From contig NZ_CAMTIA010000026.1 in assembly GCF_947072475.1 (NCBI RefSeq), positions 1-39,360 of the forward strand: a stretch of DNA of 39,360 nt, given 5' to 3'. This document shows, piece by piece, positions 27,386 to 36,063 of the stretch. The notes under the pieces are model-generated. The model worked only from the letters and a program-made list of their open reading frames with translations. It did not search any database and had not been told where the DNA came from. The position numbers and the translations under genes are program-made. The stretch's first letter is position 1; the number at the start of each line of letters is the position of its first letter. Source of the DNA: an uncultured Deefgea sp. (GTDB lineage Bacteria > Pseudomonadota > Gammaproteobacteria > Burkholderiales > Chitinibacteraceae).

Positions 27386-27867
27386 TCCTAGAGAGGGGAA
27401 ATCGCCAGCAGTAGTGGCGGCGATGATATTAAGCGGGTTTTGTTTGTAGAGTTTACTGCAATTTGACTTGATTTTGACAGTGTTCTGGCTAGTAAAAACT
27501 TTGAGCCGACATGAAAATCGGCTTAAGGTTTTGCTGGCTGCACTGGTTTAACGATGAATCAAGTAGGCTATATATAGACGAGGTATCGCTCTGCTCAGTA
27601 GTTAATACTTTGTTTGTAGCTAAATACCCTATGGTTTAAGGCCAGGTTCAGATTGGGTGTTGATGGTGCGTATCGCGGCATCGATGGGTGAGGGCGAGGG
27701 TGATACAACAAAGTGCACAACACCCCCATCCCAGCCTTCCCCCATCAAGGGGGAAGGGGCTGCAGTCGATCTGTTTAAACGTGTGCAATTTCAAATATCC
27801 ACACTCAATCTGAACATTGCCGGTGAAGTCGCTTCAATCGCCAAGCCAGTGAGCCAATCTTATCGCC
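27386..27867. repeat. Intergenic region containing dispersed hairpin repeat, copy B (27659-27815)
   Basis: The gap between ridA and amtB is about 480 bp. Its right part (27659-27815) repeats the sequence at 19083-19250, with the same CCTTCCCCC/GGGGGAAGG hairpin at 27735-27757. The first hairpin of copy A is shortened here. The left part (27386-27658) shows nothing beyond the expected ridA promoter. Confidence 0.8.
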
Positions 27868-29079
27868 TTAATTGTTTTTATCAAAAAAATACGCCCGCTC
27901 GCCGTGTAAGGCTTCGTCTAGGCCTTCTTCTTCCTCGGCAACGCTAACGCGTGGTTTGTGGATTAATTTCATAATCACCCAAGTAATGGCAAAGGAATAC
28001 ACCGCCACTAACACCACGGCAATCAATTGAATAATGAATTGATGTAAGCCGCCGTTGATATCGTCAATCGCACGGTTGGCTAAAATCCCCACTAACAGTG
28101 ACCCCGTCACACCGCCAACGCCGTGCGCGCGAAAGACTTCGAGCGCGTCGTCGTATTTAAAGCGCGATTGCAAGGTTTTGGCAAAGTAGCACGCCGTTGC
28201 GCCAATCGCGCCAATCAGCACCGCAGCCCAAGGCTCGACATAACCTGCCGTTGGTGTAATGGTGGCTAAACCCGCGACGCCACCGACTAAGACGCCAGAA
28301 AAACTCGGTTTGTCTTCAAAGCGCCAAGCGAGCATGAGCCAGACCACCATCGCCACCGCGCCGGCTACCGCCGTGTTGACAAAAGCATACGCGGCCAAAG
28401 CATTGGCGGCATACGCGCCACCGGCATTAAAGCCAAACCAGCCAAACCACAGTAAACCCGCACCCACCGCTACCAGCGGTAAGCTGCTGGCTTCTGGCTG
28501 GTCATCGGGCGCAATATCGCGGTTTCCTAAAAACATCACCGTGGCCAAGGCGGCAAACCCAGCTGATGTGTGCACGACAATCCCGCCAGCAAAGTCGATC
28601 ACGCCCAGTTTGGCCAAAAAGCCACCCCCCCAAATCCAGTGCGCTACGGGCACATACACTAGCAGCATCCACAGTACGATAAATTTGAGATACGCCTTAA
28701 AATCAAAGCGCTCGGCAAACGCGCCAGTAATCAGCGCTGGCGTGATGATGGCAAACATCATTTGATAAGCAAAAAACATAATAAACGGTATCGATGGTGC
28801 GTAATGCGGATGGGGCATCGCGCCAATGCCGCTAAAGCCAAAGTAAGTTAAATCACCAATCACGCCGCCGATATCGGGGCCAAAAGCCAAACTAAAACCA
28901 CCAAAAATCCACACAATCGAAATCACGCCCATTGAGATGAAATTTTGCATCATGATCGACAGCATGCTGCGGCTGCGGGTGAGCCCGCCATAAAACATCG
29001 CCAGCCCCGGCGTCATCAAGCACACCATCGCCGTACATAAAATGATAAAGGCGGTATCGCCGGTATTAATAAGGTACAT
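27868..29079 (-). CDS. amtB: Ammonium transporter (Amt family)
   Basis: 403 residues with about 11 membrane segments. The N terminus starts directly with a short periplasmic part (MYLINTGDTAF), so no long signal peptide is present. Conserved features are the pore twin histidines His170 (IVVHTSAG) and His319 (RAHGVGGVTG), the NAGG segment near 218, and GLTRSRS near 32-38. It conducts ammonium/ammonia across the inner membrane. The cytoplasmic tail is acidic (AEEEEGLDE). No glnK gene is adjacent in the window, which is unusual because amtB and glnK are often paired. It has its own leader of nearly 300 bp. Confidence 0.95.
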   Translation of the reverse strand: MYLINTGDTAFIILCTAMVCLMTPGLAMFYGGLTRSRSMLSIMMQNFISMGVISIVWIFGGFSLAFGPDIGGVIGDLTYFGFSGIGAMPHPHYAPSIPFIMFFAYQMMFAIITPALITGAFAERFDFKAYLKFIVLWMLLVYVPVAHWIWGGGFLAKLGVIDFAGGIVVHTSAGFAALATVMFLGNRDIAPDDQPEASSLPLVAVGAGLLWFGWFGFNAGGAYAANALAAYAFVNTAVAGAVAMVVWLMLAWRFEDKPSFSGVLVGGVAGLATITPTAGYVEPWAAVLIGAIGATACYFAKTLQSRFKYDDALEVFRAHGVGGVTGSLLVGILANRAIDDINGGLHQFIIQLIAVVLVAVYSFAITWVIMKLIHKPRVSVAEEEEGLDEALHGERAYFFDKNN

Positions 29080-29310
29080 GCTGCTCTCCTATTTACGATT
29101 GATTCGCTGGGCAACAACGGCGCCACGCTTGGCCACTGCCTTGAAGCGTCAGCGAATGACGGCCGCTTAATTATGGTATAGCGCACTTGAAACTGCTGAC
29201 TTAGTCAGATTGTAATCTTCAAGATTGCTTGGGGACATAATAAGCCAGTGTAAATAGTGCAATTAATTGTTTATTGCTTTTGTAGCTTGTAATTAAATGC
29301 TGAGCAGGAT

Positions 29311-29346
29311 GAAAAAAACGCCATGGCGTAGGTGCGATGGCGTTTT
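29311..29346 (-). terminator. Rho-independent terminator after the flavin reductase gene
   Basis: On the minus strand AACGCCAT pairs with ATGGCGTT over a 12-nt loop and is followed by a run of T. It lies about 30 bp past the stop of the flavin reductase gene. It is the main feature of the gap between that gene and amtB. Confidence 0.75.
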
Positions 29347-29377
29347 GTGGGATGCTGGTTTGCAACGAGATGGCGAT

Positions 29378-29944
29378 TTAGGGACGTTTATTGGCGTTGA
29401 TCGCATACGGCTCGGGGTGAACGCGGCCATTGTGTAGCAGATCATCGGCGGTATAAATATGCACGATTTCAATCAGCAATAAATCGGCGGCAATCGGTTG
29501 GCCGACTTCGATATGCTGCATTAAACGCCCTTCGAGGGCGACGGCGCAGTTTTCGATGCGCGGGGTTTTGACCGCTTGTGAGGCGGCAAACATTAAACCG
29601 AGTGCATCAATCTGCGCTTGGCTGGGCGGGGTGCTTGAACCCGTGGCGTGCACTGCCGGCGCATGATCGTGTGATGGAATATGAATAACGCAATCGCCAC
29701 CATTGAGTAGATTTTGCGCCGTGTCTTTTTGCTCGTTCAGCCCGCTTTGATCTTGGCGGCGATTGACGCTGAGCGACACAATCAGCGGCTCGCTACTGAC
29801 AATATTAAAATAAGAAAATGGCGCGATATTGATGCTGCCATTGGCATTGGTGCTCGTCACCCAAGCAATCGGCCGTGGCACCACGCAGTCGGTAATCAGA
29901 TTGTATTTTTCACTTGGCGAAAGCGCCGTAACAGGCCATTCCAT
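29378..29944 (-). CDS. Flavin reductase-like FMN-binding protein
   Basis: 188 residues with the split-barrel fold of the flavin reductase/flavoredoxin group. Evidence is VPRPIAWVTSTNANGSINIAPFSYFNIVSSEPLIVSLSV near residues 22-60 (the FMN-binding strand-turn-strand) and the DCVIHIPSHDHAPAVHATGS segment. It lacks a DNA-binding or oxygenase partner nearby, so the substrate is unknown. It is read as a single-gene unit ending at the 29311 terminator. Confidence 0.85.
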   Translation of the reverse strand: MEWPVTALSPSEKYNLITDCVVPRPIAWVTSTNANGSINIAPFSYFNIVSSEPLIVSLSVNRRQDQSGLNEQKDTAQNLLNGGDCVIHIPSHDHAPAVHATGSSTPPSQAQIDALGLMFAASQAVKTPRIENCAVALEGRLMQHIEVGQPIAADLLLIEIVHIYTADDLLHNGRVHPEPYAINANKRP

Positions 29945-30063
29945 TGTGTAATCCAGAGGTATATGGCGCTAGCCATTGATTATTAATTGTTAGGTGAATA
30001 TACCCAGATGTTCAGCCACAGGCAATTGGCTTAAGCCGCAAATCAAGCTGAGCTCGCGGTGGT

Positions 30064-30267
30064 GTTCACTTAAAAAAGCTTTTTGACGCAGAGGCGCAGA
30101 GACGCGGAGAAAAACAAAGTAAAACCAGAGTAAAACAAGAACAAGTCGCCGCTTCACGCTCCGTGCCTAATCGTGGTTTGAGTCCTGAATTGGTTTTTCT
30201 CTGCGCCTCTGCGTCTCTGCGTTGGCTTTTCAATGTCTCTGCGTCGGCGGTTTTCGCTGAAGTGAAC
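30064..30267. mobile_element. MITE-like element with GTTCACTTAA-type termini (copy 2)
   Basis: The left end GTTCACTTAA (30064-30073) and right end TGAAGTGAAC (30258-30267) are inverted repeats with nine of ten matches. Just inside lie oppositely oriented runs of GACGCAGAGGCGCAGAGACG (30085-30104) and TCTGCGCCTCTGCGTCTCTG (about 30200-30219). No transposase is encoded. It is the same family as the element at 11482-11639. Confidence 0.6.
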
Positions 30268-30314
30268 ACAGCCCGTCGCATCGCTATGCGGTGCATTGTA
30301 CTGCGCCTTGCCGC

Positions 30315-31499
30315 TTAATCTGGCAAAAATCGTTCCATCAGCACATTTAAAAAGCGCTGGCCCTTGAGCGTTGGGCGTACATGGTGCAAATCTCGCTCGA
30401 GTAAGCCCTCAGTACAGGCGCGCTCAATTTCGTAAACAATTTTACTCATTGGCAAACCGGTGCGCTCGCTAAACAGCGCAATCGGAAAACCACCAGTTAA
30501 GCGCAGCGTGTTGAGCATAAATTCAAACGGCAGCGCGGATTTTTCGATGATTTCTTCGCTTTGAATCGCCGAGCCCATCGCCATTTTGGCCAGATATTCA
30601 GTGGGCTGCTTAAAGCGCGCTTGGCGAATGATTTTATCGTGAAAACTGATTTTGCCATGCGCCCCAGCGCCAATGCCAAGGTAATCACCAAATTGCCAGT
30701 AATTTAAATTATGTTGGCTGCGGTGATCTTTGCTTGGGTGTTGCTTATAAAAAGCACTGGTTTCATAGTGGCCAAACCCAGCTTGCGCGAGCTTGGCCTC
30801 GATCATTTCTTGCATATCGGCGGCCAAATCGTCATCAGGCAATGCTGGCGGATAGCGGTGAAACAGCGTATTGGGTTCGAGCGTTAAATGGTAGGCGCTC
30901 AAATGCGTTGAGCCGCAGGCAATCGCTTGGTCGATATCGGCCTCGGCCTCGGCGAGCGTTTGCTTAGGCAGGGCATACATTAAATCGAGATTAAAATTAT
31001 CAAAGTGCTGCGCGGCGATCTCAATGGCGCGCAGGGCTTCGTCGCGATTATGGATGCGGCCTAAAGCACTTAAGTGCGTGGCATTAAAGCTTTGAATGCC
31101 GATGGATAAGCGATTAATCCCCGCAGCGCGGTAGCCAGCAAATTTTTCGATTTCAAACGTGCCCGGATTGGCTTCTAGGGTAATCTCGGCGTCGGGGTTG
31201 AGTTTGATGCGCGCGCGAATCGCCTCGAGCAAGCGATCCATACTGGCGGCCGAAAACAAACTCGGCGTGCCGCCGCCCATAAAAATACTCGATACCGATC
31301 GGCCCCAAACTTGCGGCAGATTGCTTTCTAAATCGGCAATCAGCGCATCGATATAGCGCTGCTCTGGAATGCCGTCTTTGACCGCGTGCGAATTAAAATC
31401 GCAATACGGGCATTTGCGCACGCACCAAGGAAAGTGAATATAAAGTGCCAACGGGGGCAGGGCGGTTAGGCCCGATTGCGAGAAAGAAACGGTTTGCAT
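30315..31499 (-). CDS. hemW: HemW-like radical SAM protein (heme chaperone)
   Basis: 394 residues from ATG 31499; a TTG nine codons earlier is possible. The radical-SAM motif CVRKCPYCDF gives Cys26, Cys30 and Cys33. It is followed by FMGGGTPSLF, TLEANPGTFE, RLSIGIQSFN, NLDLMYALP and the C-terminal HemW domain (ALPFEFMLNTLRLTGGFPI). Formerly annotated as an oxygen-independent coproporphyrinogen oxidase, the HemN-type extra residues are absent, which fits HemW. The family binds heme and delivers it to respiratory enzymes. It is the last gene of a minus-strand group that begins at dusA, and hemW next to rdgB is common. Confidence 0.92.
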   Translation of the reverse strand: MQTVSFSQSGLTALPPLALYIHFPWCVRKCPYCDFNSHAVKDGIPEQRYIDALIADLESNLPQVWGRSVSSIFMGGGTPSLFSAASMDRLLEAIRARIKLNPDAEITLEANPGTFEIEKFAGYRAAGINRLSIGIQSFNATHLSALGRIHNRDEALRAIEIAAQHFDNFNLDLMYALPKQTLAEAEADIDQAIACGSTHLSAYHLTLEPNTLFHRYPPALPDDDLAADMQEMIEAKLAQAGFGHYETSAFYKQHPSKDHRSQHNLNYWQFGDYLGIGAGAHGKISFHDKIIRQARFKQPTEYLAKMAMGSAIQSEEIIEKSALPFEFMLNTLRLTGGFPIALFSERTGLPMSKIVYEIERACTEGLLERDLHHVRPTLKGQRFLNVLMERFLPD

Positions 31500-31613
31500 A
31501 GGGCCTAACAAATTAGGGCTGAGCAAGGCCAGCCCTAAGGTAAGAAATAAAACGAAGGTTTAGACGTCAATCAACCGCTTTGGTGGCCGTAGCCTCAAAA
31601 CGGTTGTAGGGGC

Positions 31614-32138
31614 TTATTTTGCTTTTTGGCTATTGGCAAAATTGAGCATGTCATTGAGGGTTTTAAAGTCAGGTGACCCTTTTTTGATGTCCATCTCGCC
31701 CGCCGCTAAATACGTAAAGTAGCGTTGGCAAGCTTGGGTTGGGCCATCTTTTTTGGTCATGTCTTCAATGATTTTATTCGATTGGTCGTTATTGGCTTTG
31801 AGTAATTCGCCGCTCACTTTTTTGGCTTCGTCGGCACCGGCGGATTCTTTTACGAAATCAAGAAAGGCGGTCACATAACCATAATGCATACCAAGGTAGG
31901 CTTTATTGCGTTCGATATAGCCTTTGGTGGCCGAATTGATCAGCCCTTCGGTTTGTTCGATTTTGCAGTTTTTGGCCATTTTTTGCATCACCACCAAAGA
32001 CGTGCTTAAGTTGCCGGCGGCTTTGTTGCGCTCGGCGGTGAATGGCGATGCGACTTCGGGTTTAGAGGTGTCTGCAGCTTTGGCGGCAAAGCAAGACAGC
32101 GGCAACATCAGGGCAAGGGCAAGTAATGTTTTTTGCAA
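31614..32138 (-). CDS. Exported protein of unknown function
   Basis: About 174 residues from TTG 32138, which has AAGG at suitable spacing. ATGs at 32168 and 32171 would lengthen it by 10-11 residues. The N terminus is a signal peptide (QKTLLALALMLPLSCFA). The mature protein is Lys-rich and mostly helical, with two cysteines (NCKIEQ and ACQRYF) that could pair. No family is recognised. It lies between the small 73-residue protein gene and hemW on the same strand, with short gaps, so it is probably in the same transcript. It is likely periplasmic. Confidence 0.7.
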   Translation of the reverse strand: MQKTLLALALMLPLSCFAAKAADTSKPEVASPFTAERNKAAGNLSTSLVVMQKMAKNCKIEQTEGLINSATKGYIERNKAYLGMHYGYVTAFLDFVKESAGADEAKKVSGELLKANNDQSNKIIEDMTKKDGPTQACQRYFTYLAAGEMDIKKGSPDFKTLNDMLNFANSQKAK

Positions 32139-32220
32139 TTTAAACGACCTTATTAAAAATGTAATCATCAAGACAGTAACTGGCTAATCCTGCTTCAAGC
32201 CGGATCTTAGCTGGCATCAC

Positions 32221-32442
32221 TTATTTTTGATAGGGATTATGCACACTCTGCACGAGGCGCTGTAGTACGTCACGCATTTGGGCTTCGGACACTTCCATCA
32301 ATACGCCATCTTCAAATAAGTCTTGCGCCATTTGGAGTAGCTCATCGAGGTTTTCGTTCATTACTTTAACTTTTTCGGTGCACGATACCACGCTGCCATC
32401 GTCTCTTACCCAGCGGGCCCAACGACTTTCATCCTGACTCAC
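32221..32442 (-). CDS. Small conserved protein in the rdgB operon (73 residues)
   Basis: The ATG overlaps the rdgB stop (ATGA, 4 bp), indicating coupled translation. The sequence WARWVRDDGSVVSCTEKVKVMNENLDEL, then AQDLFEDGVLMEVSEAQMR, looks like a folded, soluble small protein. I recall similar small proteins next to rdgB in other betaproteobacteria, but I cannot name a family. Function is unknown. There is no membrane segment or signal peptide. Confidence 0.8.
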   Translation of the reverse strand: MSQDESRWARWVRDDGSVVSCTEKVKVMNENLDELLQMAQDLFEDGVLMEVSEAQMRDVLQRLVQSVHNPYQK

Positions 32443-33038
32443 AGCCCAGTTTCCTTCAGTTGTTCAATTAATTTGATGAGCGCTTTGGCGCGATGCGAAA
32501 TCAGTGCTTTCTCGTTGGCCGTCATTTGCGCCACGGTTTTCGCAAAATCAGCGCGCCAAAACAGCGGATCATAGCCAAAACCACCGTCACCCAATGGCGT
32601 AGTTAAGATTTCGCCAATGCAAATACCATCGGCAATCAATGGCTGAGGATCGTGACTGCTACGCACTAATACCAAGGCGGCATAATACCAAGCGCGGCGA
32701 TCGGCGTGCGATGCCATTTGCTCAATCAATTTATTATTATTGCGCGCGTCTGATTTGGGCTCGCCCGCATAGCGTGCCGAATACACCCCCGGCGCGCCAC
32801 CCAGCGCATGCACGCACAAGCCAGAATCATCGGCCAGCGCTGGTAAACCCGTTTCCCGCGCTGCATGCCGTGCTTTGGCCAGCGCATTTTCAACAAAAGT
32901 ATCAAAGGGCTCGGGGCATTCACTCACGCCAAGCTCGCCTTGCGGGATGACTTCTAAATCAAAGTCAGCCAATAAATGGTTGAATTCTTTGACTTTACCA
33001 GCGTTATTGCTGGCTAACACAATGCGTTGCTTTGCCAT
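32439..33038 (-). CDS. rdgB: Non-canonical purine NTP pyrophosphatase (RdgB/HAM1)
   Basis: 199 residues, the family length. Signature segments are VLASNNAGKVKEF (residues 7-19), ENALAKARHAA, LADDSGLCVHALGGAPGVYSARYAG (about 67-91, with the metal-binding DDSG) and FGYDPLF near the end. The enzyme hydrolyses dITP, ITP and XTP to monophosphates, keeping them out of DNA. The stop overlaps the next gene. The start directly follows the aspartic-protease-like gene. Confidence 0.96.
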   Translation of the reverse strand: MAKQRIVLASNNAGKVKEFNHLLADFDLEVIPQGELGVSECPEPFDTFVENALAKARHAARETGLPALADDSGLCVHALGGAPGVYSARYAGEPKSDARNNNKLIEQMASHADRRAWYYAALVLVRSSHDPQPLIADGICIGEILTTPLGDGGFGYDPLFWRADFAKTVAQMTANEKALISHRAKALIKLIEQLKETGL

Positions 33039-33698
33039 TTAATAGGCCTTTTTACTTAAAATCATCAGTTCTTGTTCGCGCTTCATTTGAAAGCGGTTGA
33101 GCGTGCTCATGCCGATTAAAATTGGGCTGTTGTCGTTACTATCGCGCACCACCAAATCGAGATTATACAGCGTTACATTGCCGATTCTGGCTTTGGGCAA
33201 CACAATCAGCCACGAGCGAATCACGCCATTGGCGGTGTGGGAGCGCATCGGCTGGCCGTTTTGATAGTTCAGCTTCAGCTGGTTGGCCACATTGGCCGAC
33301 ATCGACAAATGCGTAGCGCCGGTATCAATCACCCCAGTCTGGCTTTGGCCATTAATCGCCACCTCGGCGAGGTAATGCCCACCTTGGCTGGGTGAGAGCA
33401 CCACGCTACTGTCGCCATCGCTTGGCGTGGCCGCCGAAATCACATAGCCCTCGCCTAAACCCAAACGCCGTTGCCGGCCATTACTGGCCTCAATCACCGC
33501 CGAATCGGCAGCAATCGAAATCACCTTAATTCCGCCCACAGTTTGGCCGATTTGCAAGGTTTTCTTTTGCCCATTCAACTGAAAAATCGCCTTGCTGCCC
33601 ATTGTGGCTAAAAGTGTCATTTCATCGGCCATGGCCAACGGTGGTAATGCCAATAACAAGCCAGCACAGAGTGCCGTGAGGGGGCGAATGGGCAGCAT
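33039..33698 (-). CDS. Retropepsin-like aspartic protease (clan AA, TIGR02281-like)
   Basis: 219 residues from ATG 33698, with AGGATT upstream. The first 24 residues form a signal peptide (LTALCAGLLLALPPLAMA). The active-site motif VIDTGATHLSMS gives catalytic Asp125, followed by the flap-like region and a second hydrophobic-Gly stretch (NSPILIGMSTLNRF). The domain is one half of a pepsin-like fold and would need to dimerise. A conserved beta segment (residues 25-75) precedes it. It is exported to the periplasm; the substrate is unknown. It lies between dusA and rdgB. The 3' end of dusA lies immediately upstream of its start. Confidence 0.85.
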   Translation of the reverse strand: MLPIRPLTALCAGLLLALPPLAMADEMTLLATMGSKAIFQLNGQKKTLQIGQTVGGIKVISIAADSAVIEASNGRQRRLGLGEGYVISAATPSDGDSSVVLSPSQGGHYLAEVAINGQSQTGVIDTGATHLSMSANVANQLKLNYQNGQPMRSHTANGVIRSWLIVLPKARIGNVTLYNLDLVVRDSNDNSPILIGMSTLNRFQMKREQELMILSKKAY

Positions 33699-33702
33699 AG
33701 TT

Positions 33703-34734
33703 TTAATCCTGACGAGATTCGACAATATTAAGCGCTTCTTCAATCAAGCGCCAATCGGCGTTTTTAAGCAAAGCCGCATCCGACAACATCCGCCGCCAAT
33801 GCCGAGCACCGGGCCGGCCTTGGTACAAACCTAAAATATGCCGCGCCACATAGCGTAACGGCGTGCCTGCCGCGAGCTCAGCATCGACAAAACCGCGTAA
33901 GTCTTCCATCACCGCGCGGCGCGTGGTTTCAACGTGCGGCGCACCATAAATCGCCGCATCCACTTCGCTTAAAATCCACGGATTATGATAAGCCTCGCGC
34001 CCGAGCATTACGCCATCCACATGCTGCAAATGCATTTGGCTATCGGCAATGGTGGTGATGCCGCCATTAATAATGATCTCTAGCGCGGGGAAGTCTTGCT
34101 TGAGCTGATAGGCATAAGCATATTTAAGCGGCGGAATATCGCGGTTTTCTTTCGGGCTAAGGCCTTTTAAAATCGCATTTCTGGCGTGCACAATAAATGT
34201 GCTGCAACCGGCATCGGCCACATGGCCGACAAAATCGCGAACAAAGCTGTAATCCTCAATCTGATCAATGCCGATCCGGTGCTTCACCGTAACGTCGATA
34301 CTGCACGCATCGCGCATGGCTTTAACCGCATCGCTCACTAAATCAGGTTCCAGCATCAAGCAAGCGCCAAACGAGCCCGACTGCACTCGCTCGCTAGGGC
34401 AACCCACATTCAAATTGACCTCGTTATAACCCCATTGCTCGGCCACCTTGGCGCAATGCGCCAAATCAGCCGCATTCGAGCCGCCCAATTGCAGGGCGAT
34501 CGGGTTTTCTGACGGATCAAACCGCAAATGCCGCATCGGATCGCCATGAATAATCGCCCCGGTATTTACCATCTCGGTATACAGCCAAGTGTGCTGGCTC
34601 AATTCGCGAGCGAATCGACGGTAAAAGCGGTCTGTCCAATCGAGCATCGGCGCGATGCAGAAGCGCCGAGACGGTGTAACCGTTGAGTTTGCTAGGTTTA
34701 AGTCTTGATTTGTCTGGGTTTCTATATTCGGCAT
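33703..34734 (-). CDS. dusA: tRNA-dihydrouridine synthase A
   Basis: 343 residues. Motifs: RFCIAPMLDWTDRFYRRFAR (residues 24-43), LNVGCPSERVQSGSFGACLM with catalytic Cys112, VKHRIGID, IVHARNAIL, IIINGGITT and GVMLGREAY. It reduces uridine to dihydrouridine at positions 20/20a of tRNA with FMN. The first 22 residues are not conserved, and no strong ribosome-binding site precedes the ATG. This fits a 5' end replaced by an integrated island: an integrase gene lies head to head only 101 bp away. Downstream genes on the same strand form a likely operon. Confidence 0.95.
   Translation of the reverse strand: MPNIETQTNQDLNLANSTVTPSRRFCIAPMLDWTDRFYRRFARELSQHTWLYTEMVNTGAIIHGDPMRHLRFDPSENPIALQLGGSNAADLAHCAKVAEQWGYNEVNLNVGCPSERVQSGSFGACLMLEPDLVSDAVKAMRDACSIDVTVKHRIGIDQIEDYSFVRDFVGHVADAGCSTFIVHARNAILKGLSPKENRDIPPLKYAYAYQLKQDFPALEIIINGGITTIADSQMHLQHVDGVMLGREAYHNPWILSEVDAAIYGAPHVETTRRAVMEDLRGFVDAELAAGTPLRYVARHILGLYQGRPGARHWRRMLSDAALLKNADWRLIEEALNIVESRQD
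34621..34650. other. Candidate attachment core (attL/attR) inside dusA 5' end
   Basis: The codons for MLDWTDRF (residues 30-37 of DusA) are the region where dusA-specific integrases are known to recombine. The exact crossover cannot be placed without the second copy, which must lie beyond the window. Confidence 0.4.
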
Positions 34735-34778
34735 GGCTACAGTGTTCTGCGGGTTGTCGGGGTATTGTGTTGCTTCTG

Positions 34779-34825
34779 GTGCTATTTAAGTGCTATTTTC
34801 AAGCGCTAAAAATCACGAATAGCAC
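34779..34825. repeat. Repeated GTGCTATT boxes upstream of the integrase gene
   Basis: GTGCTATT occurs at 34779-34786 and 34790-34797, and its complement AATAGCAC at 34818-34825, all within the 101-bp gap before the integrase start. They could be integrase arm-binding sites or an operator. Confidence 0.45.
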
Positions 34826-34835
34826 TGGGGTAAAT

Positions 34836-35957
34836 ATGGCTTCTATTTTACGCGTTGAAAACAAAGATGGCTCAATTTCTTTTCAAGCCCAAGTACGGCT
34901 AAGGCGTGGTGGAAAAATCGTTTTTAATGAGAGCCGAAATTTTAAGGTGCAGGGTGTTGGCGCTCGTGCCGAAGCTTTGGCCAAGCGACTCTGCGAAGAT
35001 TGGGCCGAAGCGCTCACGGAGAAAATGCAGAGTGATACCGAGCTCTATAAACGCAAACAGAGAGGCGTTACCGTAGCCAAGTTGATCGAGCGCTATATTG
35101 CATTCGTCGAGCAAGATAAAAAAATCGGTGATTCTAAACGAAGCGTGTTGGGGATCTTGATGCGCTCAAATTTGGGTGCCCTGGCATTGTCGGACCTAAA
35201 TACTGCAGCGGTTATTGGTCATTGCCGAGATCGCCGTGCGCAAGGCGCGAAACCGCAAACGATTATCCAGGATGTGATTTACCTCGGTGGTGTACTGAAA
35301 TGCGCTAAACCCTATTTTAATATAGTGGTCGATTTAGAAGAATTTGAACAAGCCAAGGTGCAGGTGCGATCACTTGGGTTGACCAGTAAATCTGCTGAGC
35401 GCGATCGCCGCTTGCAGCCGAGTGAATTGAGCGCCTTTTTAGCCGCTGCTCAAGCCACCGCACACAAAGGCTTCATCCCCATCGCCGATATCGTGCGCTT
35501 TGCGATTGCCACCGGCATGCGCCAAGGCGAAATCGTTGGGCTACGTTGGGCCGATTTAAACGAGAAAGATCGCACCATCCTCATCCGCAATCGCAAAGAC
35601 CCACAAGAAAAGCTGGGCAACAATCAAACTGTTCCCTTATTAGGTGAGTCATTTTCAATTGTTAAATCGCAAGAAAGAGCTGACGAACGGATATTCCCGT
35701 ACCATGCTGACAGTGTAAGGGCGCGTTTTGAGCGGCTGTGTGTGTTGGCAGGAATTACAGATTTAACCTTTCACGATCTGCGCCATGAAGGCATTAGCCG
35801 ACTATTTGAGCAGGGCTACCAGATTCAAGAAGTGGCCTTGGTATCGGGGCATAAGAGCTGGAAAAACTTGGCGAGGTATACGCAGCTAAGGGCGGTGGAT
35901 TTGCATCGGGAAGTGGCGGAGCCTGTGGTATTGAGCGGGCGGAGTGATCGGCGATAA
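34836..35957 (+). CDS. int: Tyrosine recombinase of the dusA-associated integrase type
   Basis: 373 residues from ATG 34836, with a GGGG site. Longer readings would run into dusA. An N-terminal DNA-binding part (VENKDGSISFQAQVRLRRGG) is followed by a core-binding domain (about 76-165) and the catalytic domain (190-355). Catalytic residues are Arg229 (GMRQGEIVGLRW), Lys254, His313 and Arg316 (FHDLRHEG), His339 (SGHKS) and Tyr348 (LARYTQL). It would insert and excise the island at the dusA site, and the head-to-head placement with dusA supports this. Integrase genes of this type mark prophages and genomic islands. No excisionase gene is seen in the window. Confidence 0.9.
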   Translation: MASILRVENKDGSISFQAQVRLRRGGKIVFNESRNFKVQGVGARAEALAKRLCEDWAEALTEKMQSDTELYKRKQRGVTVAKLIERYIAFVEQDKKIGDSKRSVLGILMRSNLGALALSDLNTAAVIGHCRDRRAQGAKPQTIIQDVIYLGGVLKCAKPYFNIVVDLEEFEQAKVQVRSLGLTSKSAERDRRLQPSELSAFLAAAQATAHKGFIPIADIVRFAIATGMRQGEIVGLRWADLNEKDRTILIRNRKDPQEKLGNNQTVPLLGESFSIVKSQERADERIFPYHADSVRARFERLCVLAGITDLTFHDLRHEGISRLFEQGYQIQEVALVSGHKSWKNLARYTQLRAVDLHREVAEPVVLSGRSDRR

Positions 35958-36029
35958 ATAATTCAAACGCCGAATGAACTTTCAAAATGACAATGTCGAC
36001 TTAAGTTCAAAGTGGTTGATCACAATTTA

Positions 36030-36046
36030 TGGTAAAACACTTACCA
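36030..36046. promoter_or_regulatory. Inverted repeat upstream of the HEPN-like gene
   Basis: TGGTAA, five bases, TTACCA: a perfect inverted repeat 17 bp before the start codon, in an AT-rich leader that also has an AGGGG ribosome-binding site. It is a possible operator for a repressor of the three-gene operon. Confidence 0.4.
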
Positions 36047-36063
36047 AAAGCTAGGGGAAAAAC

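Noticed and set aside
30066-30296. 76-codon minus-strand frame over the element at 30064
   Set aside because: It is made of the CAGAGGCGCAG repeat sequence, so it reflects the element rather than a gene.
34683-34835. N-terminal extension of the integrase into dusA
   Set aside because: The extension has no domain pattern, and a good ribosome-binding site precedes ATG 34836.
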